From NCBI GenBank assembly GCA_036567965.1, contig DATCTN010000030.1, forward strand, positions 186,001 through 250,000: a stretch of DNA of 64,000 bases, written 5' to 3'. The DNA is from Candidatus Kryptoniota bacterium. GTDB lineage: Bacteria; Bacteroidota; Ignavibacteria; Kryptoniales; JAKASW01. Made by a program: the position numbers and the translations under genes. The notes beneath the pieces were generated by a model. It ran no database searches and was not told where the DNA came from. It saw only the letters and a list, made by a program, of their open reading frames with translations. Shown here piece by piece: positions 53,340 through 62,192 of the stretch (its first letter is position 1; the number at the start of each line of letters is the position of its first letter).

Positions 53340-54983
53340 GTGGAAGACACCGAATTCTTGCCTCACGAAAGCGGGTATAACGACGCGGTGTTTTCCGTGG
53401 TGGATGTCGAAACGACGGGAGCGACGGCGGCGGATGACAGGATAATCGAGTTTGCCGCTTTCAAAGTGAGAGGCGGAAAGATCGTGGACGAATTTTCGAC
53501 GCTCATCAATCCGGGCCGGCATATTCCGAACTTCATCAGGAACATGACCGGGATCAGCAATGAAATGGTTTACGGAGCTCCGTCGTTCAGCGGGACGGCC
53601 GTCAAGATCGCAGAATTCCTGCAGGGCACTGTCTTCACCGCTCATAACTCACCTTTCGATTACGGATTTGTGAAGAGCGAGATGACAAGGGCGGGGATAG
53701 ATTTTGACATGCCCCAGCTCTGTACCAGGAAATTGAGCTCCAGGATACTTGCAGATCTGCCGAGGAAGGCGCTCGATCAGGTGTGCCATCATCTTGGCAT
53801 CAGGATAAATAACCGCCATCGCGCGTTCGGTGACGCGCGCGCAACGGCGCATTTGCTCGTTGAACTTCTCGAGCTGATTGTAGAGAAGCATGAAATTGTC
53901 ACGCTGGAAGAGTTGCTGCGTTTTCAGAGCATTCCTCACAGGATCGATCCGCATAAGAATCAAAACGTTTTTCGAAAAGCAATGGCAACGGCACCCAATG
54001 CTCCAGGGGTATATCGCGTGCTCGGCCCCTCGGAGGAAGTCATTTACGCAGGGAAAGCCAAGAATCTAAAAATGCGGATGGCTTCATATCTTACGGAAAA
54101 TGCGAAGGACGCCGACAAAATACGGAGAATGCTTAGAGAGGCCGTTTCAGTCGAATGGGAGAGAACATCGTCTGAGCTGCATGCGCTGCTCAGGGAACTT
54201 CAGCTGATACGACGACTCAAACCGCCCTTTAACTCACAACTTGTCAATTCACGTCGTTTCCCGTTCATCAAGATTTCATCTTCGTTGGATTTCGACCGGC
54301 TCGATGTGGTCTATGAATTGGAGGAGGAAGGGAAATACTATGGCCCTTTCGAAAATTCTTATGTAGCAGAACAGGTTCTATCAGCGGCCGACCGCTACTT
54401 CAAACTCGTGAAATGCGATAATGAATTCGTGGAACCTTTCGACCCCTGTCTCTATTTCTACATCGACCGGTGCATGGCCCCGTGCAGGGGGGACATCACG
54501 AACGATAAGTATAGCGAAGAGGTCCGTGCCGTGGAAGAATTCCTGTCGGGCTCGTTCGATAAACTCACTAATGATCTGAGGCTTCGTCTCGATGAACTCT
54601 CGAAAAAACTTGAGTTTGAAGACGCGGCAGAACTGCGCGATCTGATCGCAGTTCTTGAGAGGACATCACTTCGTCTCAAGCTTATTGACGGACCGGTAAC
54701 AAGGGCAAACTTTCTGTGTGGATGGCTTAAGGGCGAGTGTTATGAGCTTTATAGGGTCAAACGCGGCCTCGTTACAGGCCCGGCCATAGTGCCTGCGGGA
54801 GAACTGGTGAGCGGCCTTTCCACACTTCTCAACGAGTCTTCCGTAATTTCAGGCGACTACGTTCCATTGCGGATCCTCCTGAACCACTCGCTCAAGGAGC
54901 AAAGGGGATTCATCAAGATTGGTCTTAACACTCATCAGGATGTTGAAGAGCTTGCCGCGAAAATAAAAACCGCTGCCGTGTAA
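53340..54983 (+). CDS. DEDDh exonuclease fused to UvrC/Cho-like GIY-YIG nuclease
   Basis: A 547-aa fusion. Residues 15-185 form a DnaQ-type 3'-5' exonuclease with VVDVETTG, HNSPFDYGFV and HRAFGDARATAH, the DEDDh residues. Residues about 222-300 form a GIY-YIG domain (APGVYRV...VIYAGKAKNLKMRM), then the UvrC-type DPCLYFYIDRCMAPCRGD Cys block, a UVR motif (FEDAAELRDL) and a C-terminal region. The RNase H-like second nuclease of UvrC is absent. Similar DnaQ-GIY-YIG fusions occur in actinobacteria and other groups and are linked to repair. GTG start directly after the upstream stop. Confidence 0.9.
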   Translation: MEDTEFLPHESGYNDAVFSVVDVETTGATAADDRIIEFAAFKVRGGKIVDEFSTLINPGRHIPNFIRNMTGISNEMVYGAPSFSGTAVKIAEFLQGTVFTAHNSPFDYGFVKSEMTRAGIDFDMPQLCTRKLSSRILADLPRKALDQVCHHLGIRINNRHRAFGDARATAHLLVELLELIVEKHEIVTLEELLRFQSIPHRIDPHKNQNVFRKAMATAPNAPGVYRVLGPSEEVIYAGKAKNLKMRMASYLTENAKDADKIRRMLREAVSVEWERTSSELHALLRELQLIRRLKPPFNSQLVNSRRFPFIKISSSLDFDRLDVVYELEEEGKYYGPFENSYVAEQVLSAADRYFKLVKCDNEFVEPFDPCLYFYIDRCMAPCRGDITNDKYSEEVRAVEEFLSGSFDKLTNDLRLRLDELSKKLEFEDAAELRDLIAVLERTSLRLKLIDGPVTRANFLCGWLKGECYELYRVKRGLVTGPAIVPAGELVSGLSTLLNESSVISGDYVPLRILLNHSLKEQRGFIKIGLNTHQDVEELAAKIKTAAV

Positions 54984-54999
54984 TCAGTCGACAGCGGTT
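54961..54999 (-). terminator. Rho-independent terminator of the YbgF-like gene
   Basis: AACCGCTG (54968-54975) and CAGCGGTT (54992-54999) form an 8-bp stem; on the minus strand it continues into TTTTATTT (54967 down). It lies 31 nt after the gene at 55030 and inside the 3' end of the convergent exonuclease gene. Confidence 0.75.
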
Positions 55000-55029
55000 C
55001 AAAATTAATTGGAGATAAATCGGGGCTAA

Positions 55030-55812
55030 CTAAAGTTGCTTCAGAAAATCCTTCGCTCTTGTAGCGTATTGCGATTTCGGGTCGACTTTCACGAGCTCCT
55101 CCCAGGTCGCCCGGGCCTTATCTTTGTCTCCGAGGCGAACATAGGTCATACCTAACATCAGGTACGCGGCTCCCCGCTTCCAACTTTTCGGGTAACTGAG
55201 TGCGGTGTTGAACGCGTCCAATGCATCATTGTATTTCCTCATGGCGTAGTAGCACTCACCCAGCCAGTAATGGGTGTTGCTCAGCATTGAGCTGTCCACA
55301 GAACTCGCCGCCAGGTTTTTCAGGTCCGCGACCGCATCTTTGTATTTGTGCGACTTGAATGCCGCGAGCGCGCCGTCATACTTCCGTTGGAATTCCGATT
55401 TCGTGGTCACTGTTGTTTCGGTCATCGATTGTTTTTCGACTTCCGCTCTCCTGGCGATTAAGTCTCTGTTGATTTGCTTCTGCACCGTCAGTTCGGAATC
55501 GAGGGAAGTGGCGCGGTTCTGCAAATCGACTAAGTCCCCCCACTGCTGACTGCTCTGACCAAGCTTGGATGTCAGGTCCGCAACCTTGGCATTGAGCGCC
55601 TTCTTGTCTTGCTCTAGCTGAGCGTTCGACTTCCTCAAGCCGGCGTTCTCCGTTTGCAACCTCTGATTATCTGTCTTCACGGAATCAAGCGTCGCTGACT
55701 CGGCTGTAGCCTGGGCTGCCTCTTCACTTGTGCCACATCCGCTCAAGAACAAACCAGTTGCAAGCAAGACACTTACGAAAATGAATGATGCCCCCTGCAG
55801 TAGAAGTTTCAT
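55030..55812 (-). CDS. YbgF/CpoB-like TPR lipoprotein
   Basis: A 260-aa lipoprotein: lipobox LSGC (Cys26), a coiled coil (about 45-135, LQTENAGLRKSNAQLEQDKK) and three C-terminal TPRs (SNTHYWLGECYYAMRKYNDA, GAAYLMLGMTYVRLGDKDKA), the YbgF/CpoB layout. In other bacteria CpoB links outer-membrane constriction to cell-wall synthesis; pal and tol genes are not in the window. GAGGAGGG is 7 nt upstream of the ATG, and it is a single-gene unit with promoter and terminator. Confidence 0.85.
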   Translation of the reverse strand: MKLLLQGASFIFVSVLLATGLFLSGCGTSEEAAQATAESATLDSVKTDNQRLQTENAGLRKSNAQLEQDKKALNAKVADLTSKLGQSSQQWGDLVDLQNRATSLDSELTVQKQINRDLIARRAEVEKQSMTETTVTTKSEFQRKYDGALAAFKSHKYKDAVADLKNLAASSVDSSMLSNTHYWLGECYYAMRKYNDALDAFNTALSYPKSWKRGAAYLMLGMTYVRLGDKDKARATWEELVKVDPKSQYATRAKDFLKQL

Positions 55813-55852
55813 ATATTTTCCCTCCTCGAAGTTTTGGTTTGCGAACTCGAAT

Positions 55853-55883
55853 GAAGTTAGAACAGCACCCCCTAAAAGTCAAG
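55853..55883 (-). promoter_or_regulatory. Promoter, CTTG-N20-TAACTTC
   Basis: Minus strand: CTTG (55883-55880), 20 nt, TAACTTC (55859-55853), leaving a leader of about 40 nt with the strong GAGGAGGG site. Confidence 0.5.
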
Positions 55884-55989
55884 AAAATATGTCAATCACA
55901 AGGTGGACAAGGAAATGGTACACGCATATTAATCGTCAGAGTGGATATTTGAATTCCCGTGTCACCACAATTCGTTAGTCGCGGTGTAT

Positions 55990-56021
55990 GTTGGCTTTTT
56001 TCTGTTTGAATAGATAGATTC
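55990..56021 (+). promoter_or_regulatory. Promoter candidate, GTTG-N21-TAGATTC
   Basis: GTTG at 55990-55993, 21 nt (one longer than the others), TAGATTC at 56015-56021, starting 12 nt before the ATG of the GH13 gene, which lacks a Shine-Dalgarno sequence. Confidence 0.4.
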
Positions 56022-56026
56022 TAACG

Positions 56027-59000
56027 ATGATTCGCAAATCGGACGATCCGGACCGTGGCACGGGCAGTGGTTTCCTCAAGTATGAGTTCCACGTTTTAAG
56101 GAGCGCGAGGGAAAATTACGGGATAGAGGATCCATTTTTCGGAATTACGGGCGACGTCGTTTTCTCGAACCCGCAAGCAGCACAGAAGTTTGCGTCAGCC
56201 GTCAACGATAAGAAGAACTCCGAACGAGACAAAAACCGATCAGCCGCTAATCTGGAGACGAAACAGCTCAGCCCCTCGGAGCTGAACGCACTCGGGTTGA
56301 TGCATGAGATACTTCATTTCATTGTCGACGCCTACGTGAGCGATGCGAATCCCTCCGCGTTTCAAAATCTCCAGAACTGGATTTTTGAAAGGATAGGTCC
56401 GGCTCAAGCGGAAGGATGCTGGGGGGAATTCGTCACGATGTATCCACCAACACCGGTCTACAAATCGCAAATCGCTCCCGTCGAGTACCTGAGAGGGAAG
56501 ACCGCCGGAACTGATAACAGACATATCGTCCTCGCAGAGCTAATCCTGCTTTGGTTGGAGAATCGAAATCCTGCTTACGATCCGATCAGGGAGCTGATTG
56601 ACGATTCCAAATTGAAAGCGAGGACGAATTATGAAAACGTTCTTGACGACACCAGGAGATTCTTCGAAACTCAACCAGGGTACGGTCCTGGTAACGATTC
56701 ACTTATTAACATGCTCCTCGCTCCGATCGAGGCTCATCCTGAATCTATAGCGGATCAACTTCAGTTCATCGTGACGAAGTGGAGAGAAATTCTCGCGCGC
56801 TCTCCCTACCTACTTCGCTTGCTTGGCGCAATCGACTTTATCCGTGAAGAAGGCAAATACTATCTGATGCTCGCGCAGGCGAATGCGGATAAATTGAAAA
56901 TACCCGGAGTTCGCCAGTCACAGTTTGCCGGTTTTGGCGACACGGGGTCGGCTCCGGTGCTGGAGTTTCGAGACTTGGAGCCGGAGAATTTTAGTGCTGA
57001 TCTCAACTGGATGCCACGGCTTGTGCTCATTGCGAAAAATGCATACGTGTGGCTCGATCAGCTTAGCAGGAAATATGGCCGTTCGGTTTATCGTCTCGAT
57101 CAGATCCCGGATGAGGAGCTCGATGTTCTTGCCGACAGAGGATTTAGCGGGCTCTGGCTCATAGGAATCTGGCGGCGAAGCCATGCCTCGGAACGAATCA
57201 AGCATTTAAACGGCAATCCGGATGCGATCGCGTCCGCCTATTCACTCGACTCATACGACATTTCGGACGATCTAGGGGGGGAAGAGGCGTATCGTAATCT
57301 GCGAAATCGTGGTCTAAGCCGGGGGATAAGGCTTGCGAGCGACATGGTGCCGAATCATATGGGAATAGACTCTCCCTGGGTAATCGAGCACCCCGATTGG
57401 TTTCTCAAATCTGACTTTCTCCCTTTCCCAGGCTATTCGTTTAACGGACCCGATCTAAGCAGCGATCAGCGCGTAGGTGTTTTCCTCGAGGACGGATATT
57501 GGTCCAAGCGCGACGCGGCCGTGGTGTTTAAGCGGCTCGACAGATGGACCAATGACGTCAGATTCATTTATCATGGAAACGACGGCACACACATGCCATG
57601 GAACGATACCGCTCAACTCGATTTCACGAAACGCGAGGTACGAGAAGCAGTCATTCAGTCTATTCTTCACGTCGCACGACTCTTTCCGATTATCCGCTTC
57701 GACGCCGCGATGGTCCTGAGCAAAAAACATTATCAAAGACTTTGGTTTCCTGAACCCGGGACCGGCGGCGCCATTCCGTCTCGTTCTAATTTTTCGATGA
57801 CCAAAGAACAATTCGACAGCGTCATACCCGTTGAATTCTGGAGAGAGGTAGTTGAAAGGGTCCAGAAGGAAGCTCCCGACACACTTCTGCTCGCGGAAGC
57901 ATTCTGGCTTATGGAAGGTTACTTCGTCAGGACACTGGGTATGCATCGTGTCTATAACAGCGCCTTCATGAATATGCTCAAGCGTGAGGAGAATGCGAAT
58001 TACAGGCAGGTACTTAAGAACATACTCGAGTACAACCCGCAGATACTCAAGCGCTTCGTAAACTTTCTGAACAACCCGGATGAGGAAACCGCTATCGCGC
58101 AGTTCGGAAAGGACGACAAGTACTTTGGCGTTTGTATCATGATGTGTACTATGCCCGGCCTTCCGATGTTCGGTCACGGGCAGATCGAAGGGTTCACCGA
58201 AAAATATGGAATGGAATATCGTAAAGCGTACCGTGACGAATCTCCCGACGACAATCTGGTGGCCAGGCACGCCCGCGAGATATTCCCTCTCCTCCGAAGA
58301 CGGCAGGAATTCAGCGAGGTTGAGAATTTTCATCTTTATGATTTTTATTCGGGCAATATTAATGAAGACGTTTTTGCGTACAGCAACAATTATGACGGAC
58401 GTCGCAGCCTGGTGATCTACAATAATCGATATTCTCACGCTGCCGGCTGGATAACGAAGTCGGTGGGCTTCGTCGATCACGGCGGAAGAATTGTTCAATG
58501 TACGCTTGCCGATGGTCTGTCGCTCAGCCGGAGCAGGAAGAGTTATCTGATATTCAGAGATCTTTTGAGCGGGCTCGAGTATGTGCGCTCGACAGGTGGT
58601 ATCAGGAAGGAAGGTCTTTTTATTGAACTTGGAGCGTACAAGTGCAATGTCTTTGTGGATTTTCGGGAAGTTGAGTCTACTGCCGACAGGCCGTATGATG
58701 AATTCTGTACGACTCTGGCCGGCAAGGGCGTCGGCGACATCGATGACGAGTTGGTAAACTTCAAGCTTAGGGAAGTGCATACTGCGATCTACGAAGCTGC
58801 TAACGCCGGCAGCCTGAGATATCTGACTGAGCCGCTTGGAAGAGGAGGCTCAATCCAAAAATGGAATGCTGCGCTGAAACAGAAAACCGAGCGACTTGCA
58901 GAAGCGGTCAAGAACTATCTCCGTTCACGAGCCGGGACAGAGGGCTGGGTTCAGGAGAAACTCAGACTCTTCAAAATATTGACATCAATCCCAACGGTCA

Positions 59001-59623
59001 CTACGAGTACTGCTACAAAACGCTATTTCAAGAATTGGACGTCAAGCAATCCGGATCCGACGCTTCCAGGTTTGAGATTGACTTTGATTTGGATGTTCAT
59101 CTCAGGTATTGAAAAGCTAAGTGATGACAAATCGATAACCGCGTTGAGTCTCACACATGACTTGCGGCTTGATGCTCAGATCAGGAAATGCTTCGGAGAA
59201 CTTGGCGTAAGTGACGGCCTGTTACAGTATGAGATGAGAATTCTAAATGAGATTCTGGGTGATTTGGGAATAGAGGATCATCTTGAGGCAAGGCTTGAGG
59301 TTACACTGCTGACGCTGCTCCGGCGGATTACGACGCAGGACCTTCTTGCTGTGCACGAATATGAAGGTTCACGCTGGTTCAACAAAGAGAGATTCCAGGA
59401 GTTGTTGAGTCATGTCGCCATCACGACGGCCATCACCATGTCTGCACGGCACCGTGGTGGTTCTCTGGAAACATATTTGGGCGAAGCGCTGGATGAGTCA
59501 GCCAGCTCCGCATCAAAGCTGGAAAAGGCAGCATCGGAGGTAGGTTACAAGTTCGATGAATTTATGGGTACGCTCGAGCCAGCAATTAATGAATCGAAAA
59601 CATCCATGAAGAGATCGCGCTGA
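56027..59623 (+). CDS. Very large GH13-family (alpha-amylase-like) protein
   Basis: A 1198-aa cytoplasmic protein without signal peptide. The GH13 barrel spans about residues 350-830: region I SDMVPNHMG (438-446), nucleophile Asp559 in IIRFDAAM, acid/base Glu624 in LLLAEAFW, and region IV FLNNPDEE (Asp685) instead of the common NHD. The N-terminal 340 residues and the C-terminal about 350 are helical and match nothing I recognise. GlgE maltosyltransferases also have LAEAF and an N(T)PD region IV, but other GlgE motifs are not evident. Substrate unknown; alpha-glucan metabolism is likely. No Shine-Dalgarno at the ATG. Confidence 0.8.
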   Translation: MIRKSDDPDRGTGSGFLKYEFHVLRSARENYGIEDPFFGITGDVVFSNPQAAQKFASAVNDKKNSERDKNRSAANLETKQLSPSELNALGLMHEILHFIVDAYVSDANPSAFQNLQNWIFERIGPAQAEGCWGEFVTMYPPTPVYKSQIAPVEYLRGKTAGTDNRHIVLAELILLWLENRNPAYDPIRELIDDSKLKARTNYENVLDDTRRFFETQPGYGPGNDSLINMLLAPIEAHPESIADQLQFIVTKWREILARSPYLLRLLGAIDFIREEGKYYLMLAQANADKLKIPGVRQSQFAGFGDTGSAPVLEFRDLEPENFSADLNWMPRLVLIAKNAYVWLDQLSRKYGRSVYRLDQIPDEELDVLADRGFSGLWLIGIWRRSHASERIKHLNGNPDAIASAYSLDSYDISDDLGGEEAYRNLRNRGLSRGIRLASDMVPNHMGIDSPWVIEHPDWFLKSDFLPFPGYSFNGPDLSSDQRVGVFLEDGYWSKRDAAVVFKRLDRWTNDVRFIYHGNDGTHMPWNDTAQLDFTKREVREAVIQSILHVARLFPIIRFDAAMVLSKKHYQRLWFPEPGTGGAIPSRSNFSMTKEQFDSVIPVEFWREVVERVQKEAPDTLLLAEAFWLMEGYFVRTLGMHRVYNSAFMNMLKREENANYRQVLKNILEYNPQILKRFVNFLNNPDEETAIAQFGKDDKYFGVCIMMCTMPGLPMFGHGQIEGFTEKYGMEYRKAYRDESPDDNLVARHAREIFPLLRRRQEFSEVENFHLYDFYSGNINEDVFAYSNNYDGRRSLVIYNNRYSHAAGWITKSVGFVDHGGRIVQCTLADGLSLSRSRKSYLIFRDLLSGLEYVRSTGGIRKEGLFIELGAYKCNVFVDFREVESTADRPYDEFCTTLAGKGVGDIDDELVNFKLREVHTAIYEAANAGSLRYLTEPLGRGGSIQKWNAALKQKTERLAEAVKNYLRSRAGTEGWVQEKLRLFKILTSIPTVTTSTATKRYFKNWTSSNPDPTLPGLRLTLIWMFISGIEKLSDDKSITALSLTHDLRLDAQIRKCFGELGVSDGLLQYEMRILNEILGDLGIEDHLEARLEVTLLTLLRRITTQDLLAVHEYEGSRWFNKERFQELLSHVAITTAITMSARHRGGSLETYLGEALDESASSASKLEKAASEVGYKFDEFMGTLEPAINESKTSMKRSR

Positions 59624-59895
59624 GTTGCCTGAATGATATCCTGCTCATTCTCCTTGAGAATTCCGGGATGAGCTTGGAAAATATCTGCGGCCCGCGATTG
59701 ACGGGCAAAGGAACAGCATCTCTCCATATTGCTTTTTCGCTTCGAAAGTGAAAACTTGTTGAAGCGGCCAGATTGAAAAGTGTAACGGAGCCTTGGCGCG
59801 AATGCGAAGTTTTCCGTGGCGAGCACGAACTACCTGGAATGATTTAGCGCAAACCGTCTCGAGGGCATGAATTAAGTAAACAGAAAGGAATTCTT

Positions 59896-61236
59896 GTGCA
59901 GTCAGATCTCAGTGAATCCTCGCAGAAAAGTTATTTCGTGTCCATAAGTATAATTGGACTCCTCTTTTTCATATTTGGATTTGTTACCTGGCTTAACGGA
60001 TCCTTGATACCATTTCTGAAGATCGCCTGTGAGCTCAACCAAGCCGAAGCATATTTGGTTTCACTCGCATTTTATATTTCATACACGCTCATGGCACTCC
60101 CGATGTCGGCCGTTTTACTTAAGACCGGCTACAAGAACGGAATGGTCCTCGGGCTGGTCGGCATGGCGGTCGGCGCGCTAATTTTCATTCCCGCCGCACA
60201 TACGAGAATATATGCCATTTTCCTTCTTGGACTTTTCGTAATGGGAGCCGGATTGACAATCCTTCAGACTGCCTCGAACCCTTACATCGTTGTGATCGGT
60301 CCGAGGAAGAGTGCTGCGGTGCGAATTGGCTTCATGGGGGTTGCCAACAAAGCGGCGGGTGTCTTGAGTCCTTTGATATTTACTGCACTTATGCTGCATG
60401 GGATAAGTCAATACAGCGATGCCAATCTGAAGTTGCTCAGTTCTTCTGATAGAATGAATGCGTTCAACGAGTTAGCAAATCGACTAATATGGCCGTACAT
60501 AATAATGGCGATAATTCTTGTTTTGCTTGCTGCGATGATAAAATTCTCTCCGTTGCCTGAATTAAACACTGACGATGATGAAACTACCGGTAGTTCAGTG
60601 ACGGACAGGACCAGCATCTTCCAATTTCCTCATCTGATTCTCGGAGCAATCGCTCTTTTCTTCTATGTGGGAGTTGAGGTAATGGCGGCGGATACAATCG
60701 GTCTCTACGGAAGATCTCTCGGTATCTCGTTCTTCGGTAAGCTCACATCGTACACAATGGCGTTCATGGTGATAGGCTACTTGGTGGGGATTGTTACGAT
60801 CCCAAAGATAATCAAGCAGGAAACCGCTCTCGTTTTGTCTGCAATACTGGGACTTCTGTTTAGTCTCGGAGTAATGCTGACTTCAACCACCAGCTTCGGC
60901 ATTTCCGGGATCCTGCTCGGCTGGCTTGGCGTTTCTCCTGTGCCGAACTCCGTTCTCTTTGTTGCAATGTTGGGTTTTGCGAATGCAATGGTGTGGCCGA
61001 CCATTTGGCCGCTCGCACTCGAAGGGCTCGGCAGATTTACCAAGATTGGGTCCGCGATACTTATCATGGCAATTGCCGGCGGCGCAATAATTCCACCGTT
61101 GTATGGTCTTCTTTCCGATTCTTATTCACCACAGCTGTCTTACTGGATATTGCTCCCGTCGTATTTCGCTATTCTATTGTATGCTGCTAAGGGACACAAG
61201 ATGAGATCGTGGAAAACGTCAGGAGTTGCGAGTTGA
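59896..61236 (+). CDS. FucP/GluP-type sugar MFS transporter
   Basis: A 446-aa transporter with 12 membrane helices and family motifs FGFVTWLNGSLIPFLK (near 27), SLAFYISYTLMALP and QTASNPYIVVIGP (near 123). FucP-like proteins import sugars such as fucose, glucose or galactose with protons. GTG start with AAAGGA 6 nt upstream. Its neighbour is the GH13 protein, suggesting but not proving a sugar-related link. The 272-bp gap before it (59624-59895) shows no gene. Confidence 0.88.
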   Translation: MQSDLSESSQKSYFVSISIIGLLFFIFGFVTWLNGSLIPFLKIACELNQAEAYLVSLAFYISYTLMALPMSAVLLKTGYKNGMVLGLVGMAVGALIFIPAAHTRIYAIFLLGLFVMGAGLTILQTASNPYIVVIGPRKSAAVRIGFMGVANKAAGVLSPLIFTALMLHGISQYSDANLKLLSSSDRMNAFNELANRLIWPYIIMAIILVLLAAMIKFSPLPELNTDDDETTGSSVTDRTSIFQFPHLILGAIALFFYVGVEVMAADTIGLYGRSLGISFFGKLTSYTMAFMVIGYLVGIVTIPKIIKQETALVLSAILGLLFSLGVMLTSTTSFGISGILLGWLGVSPVPNSVLFVAMLGFANAMVWPTIWPLALEGLGRFTKIGSAILIMAIAGGAIIPPLYGLLSDSYSPQLSYWILLPSYFAILLYAAKGHKMRSWKTSGVAS

Positions 61237-61444
61237 TCATCGGGTCTATACAATAATAAGTCGTCATAATGTATTGGAAAGGATTTGCACACGTGTCAAC
61301 GTGGGAACAACAAATCTTCACGGATCATAATTTCGGATATCATTGGGGATCCGTTTGTTTTCTCCGCATCTGTGTGCTGATGCCTCTCTCGGGATAAGTG
61401 AACTTCTCGCGCGGAGTTCAAGAGAGTCTCATGTAGGCAATGAA

Positions 61445-62092
61445 GTGATTCGAGAGTACATCCGGAAGCATAGAAGAGAATACACCCACGATCTTCTTGA
61501 TGAAGCCAACGTGGACCGTGATCCTTATCGGCAGTTTGAGAACTGGCTCGAAGTTGCATTCAAGGCCGAGCTCCCCGACCCTCATGCGATGGTTCTTGCA
61601 ACTGTGAGTCGCGATGGAAGACCGTCTGCGCGCGTGGTACTCCTGAGAGATCTCGATGCCAAAGGAATAATTTTCTACACGAACTACGACAGCAGGAAGG
61701 GATTGGAGTTGGCCGCGAATCCTCACGCCTCTGCCGTTTTCTTCTGGCAAGAACTCGATAGGCAAGTGCGAGTGGAAGGCACAGTCGAAAAAATCACGGA
61801 AGCCGAGTCGGATAAATATTTCCGCTCCCGCCCGAGGGAGAGTCAGATCTCCGCCTGGGCTTCGGCTCAGAGTACCATGATAGATAGCCGCGCGCAGCTA
61901 GACGCGCTCTTCGAGAAATTTAAAAATGAATTTCGGAATAAATCTGTCCCCAGGCCCCCGAACTGGGGAGGACTTAGACTCTGTCCCGATCGGTTTGAAT
62001 TCTGGCAGGGAAGACCAAACAGGCTTCACGACAGAATAAAGTACCAACTCATAGATACGAATCGGTGGGAATTGTCACGGCTCGCTCCATGA
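61445..62092 (+). CDS. pdxH: Pyridoxamine 5'-phosphate oxidase
   Basis: A 215-aa FMN enzyme making pyridoxal 5'-phosphate from the pyridoxine or pyridoxamine phosphate. Typical blocks: DPYRQFENWLEVA, ATVSRDGRPSARVVLLRD, FYTNYDSRKGLELAANP, RSRPRESQISAWASAQS and the C-terminal FEFWQGRPNRLHDRI. The frame is open upstream to a TTG at 61343; the GTG at 61445 gives the family length and N terminus. gcvPB in this window is a PLP enzyme that needs its product. Confidence 0.9.
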   Translation: MIREYIRKHRREYTHDLLDEANVDRDPYRQFENWLEVAFKAELPDPHAMVLATVSRDGRPSARVVLLRDLDAKGIIFYTNYDSRKGLELAANPHASAVFFWQELDRQVRVEGTVEKITEAESDKYFRSRPRESQISAWASAQSTMIDSRAQLDALFEKFKNEFRNKSVPRPPNWGGLRLCPDRFEFWQGRPNRLHDRIKYQLIDTNRWELSRLAP

Positions 62093-62157
62093 TCGGGAAT
62101 TCATCCGTTTGATCCCGAAGTTGATCCCGGGCGAAATTTTTCTCGCTTAACCGATGG

Positions 62158-62187
62158 ATTATTGATTTTTTTTTGGCATCTTACATT
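62158..62187 (+). promoter_or_regulatory. Weak promoter candidate, ATTA-N20-TACATT
   Basis: TACATT at 62182-62187, 11 nt before the GTG of the CNNM gene; the -33 position reads TTA instead of TTG. Confidence 0.3.
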
Positions 62188-62192
62188 ATCAC

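Noticed and set aside
57455-58780. A 441-codon open frame on the minus strand inside the GH13 gene
   Set aside because: It is antisense to the conserved catalytic barrel, has no recognisable motif or ribosome site, and follows from the codon use of the real gene.
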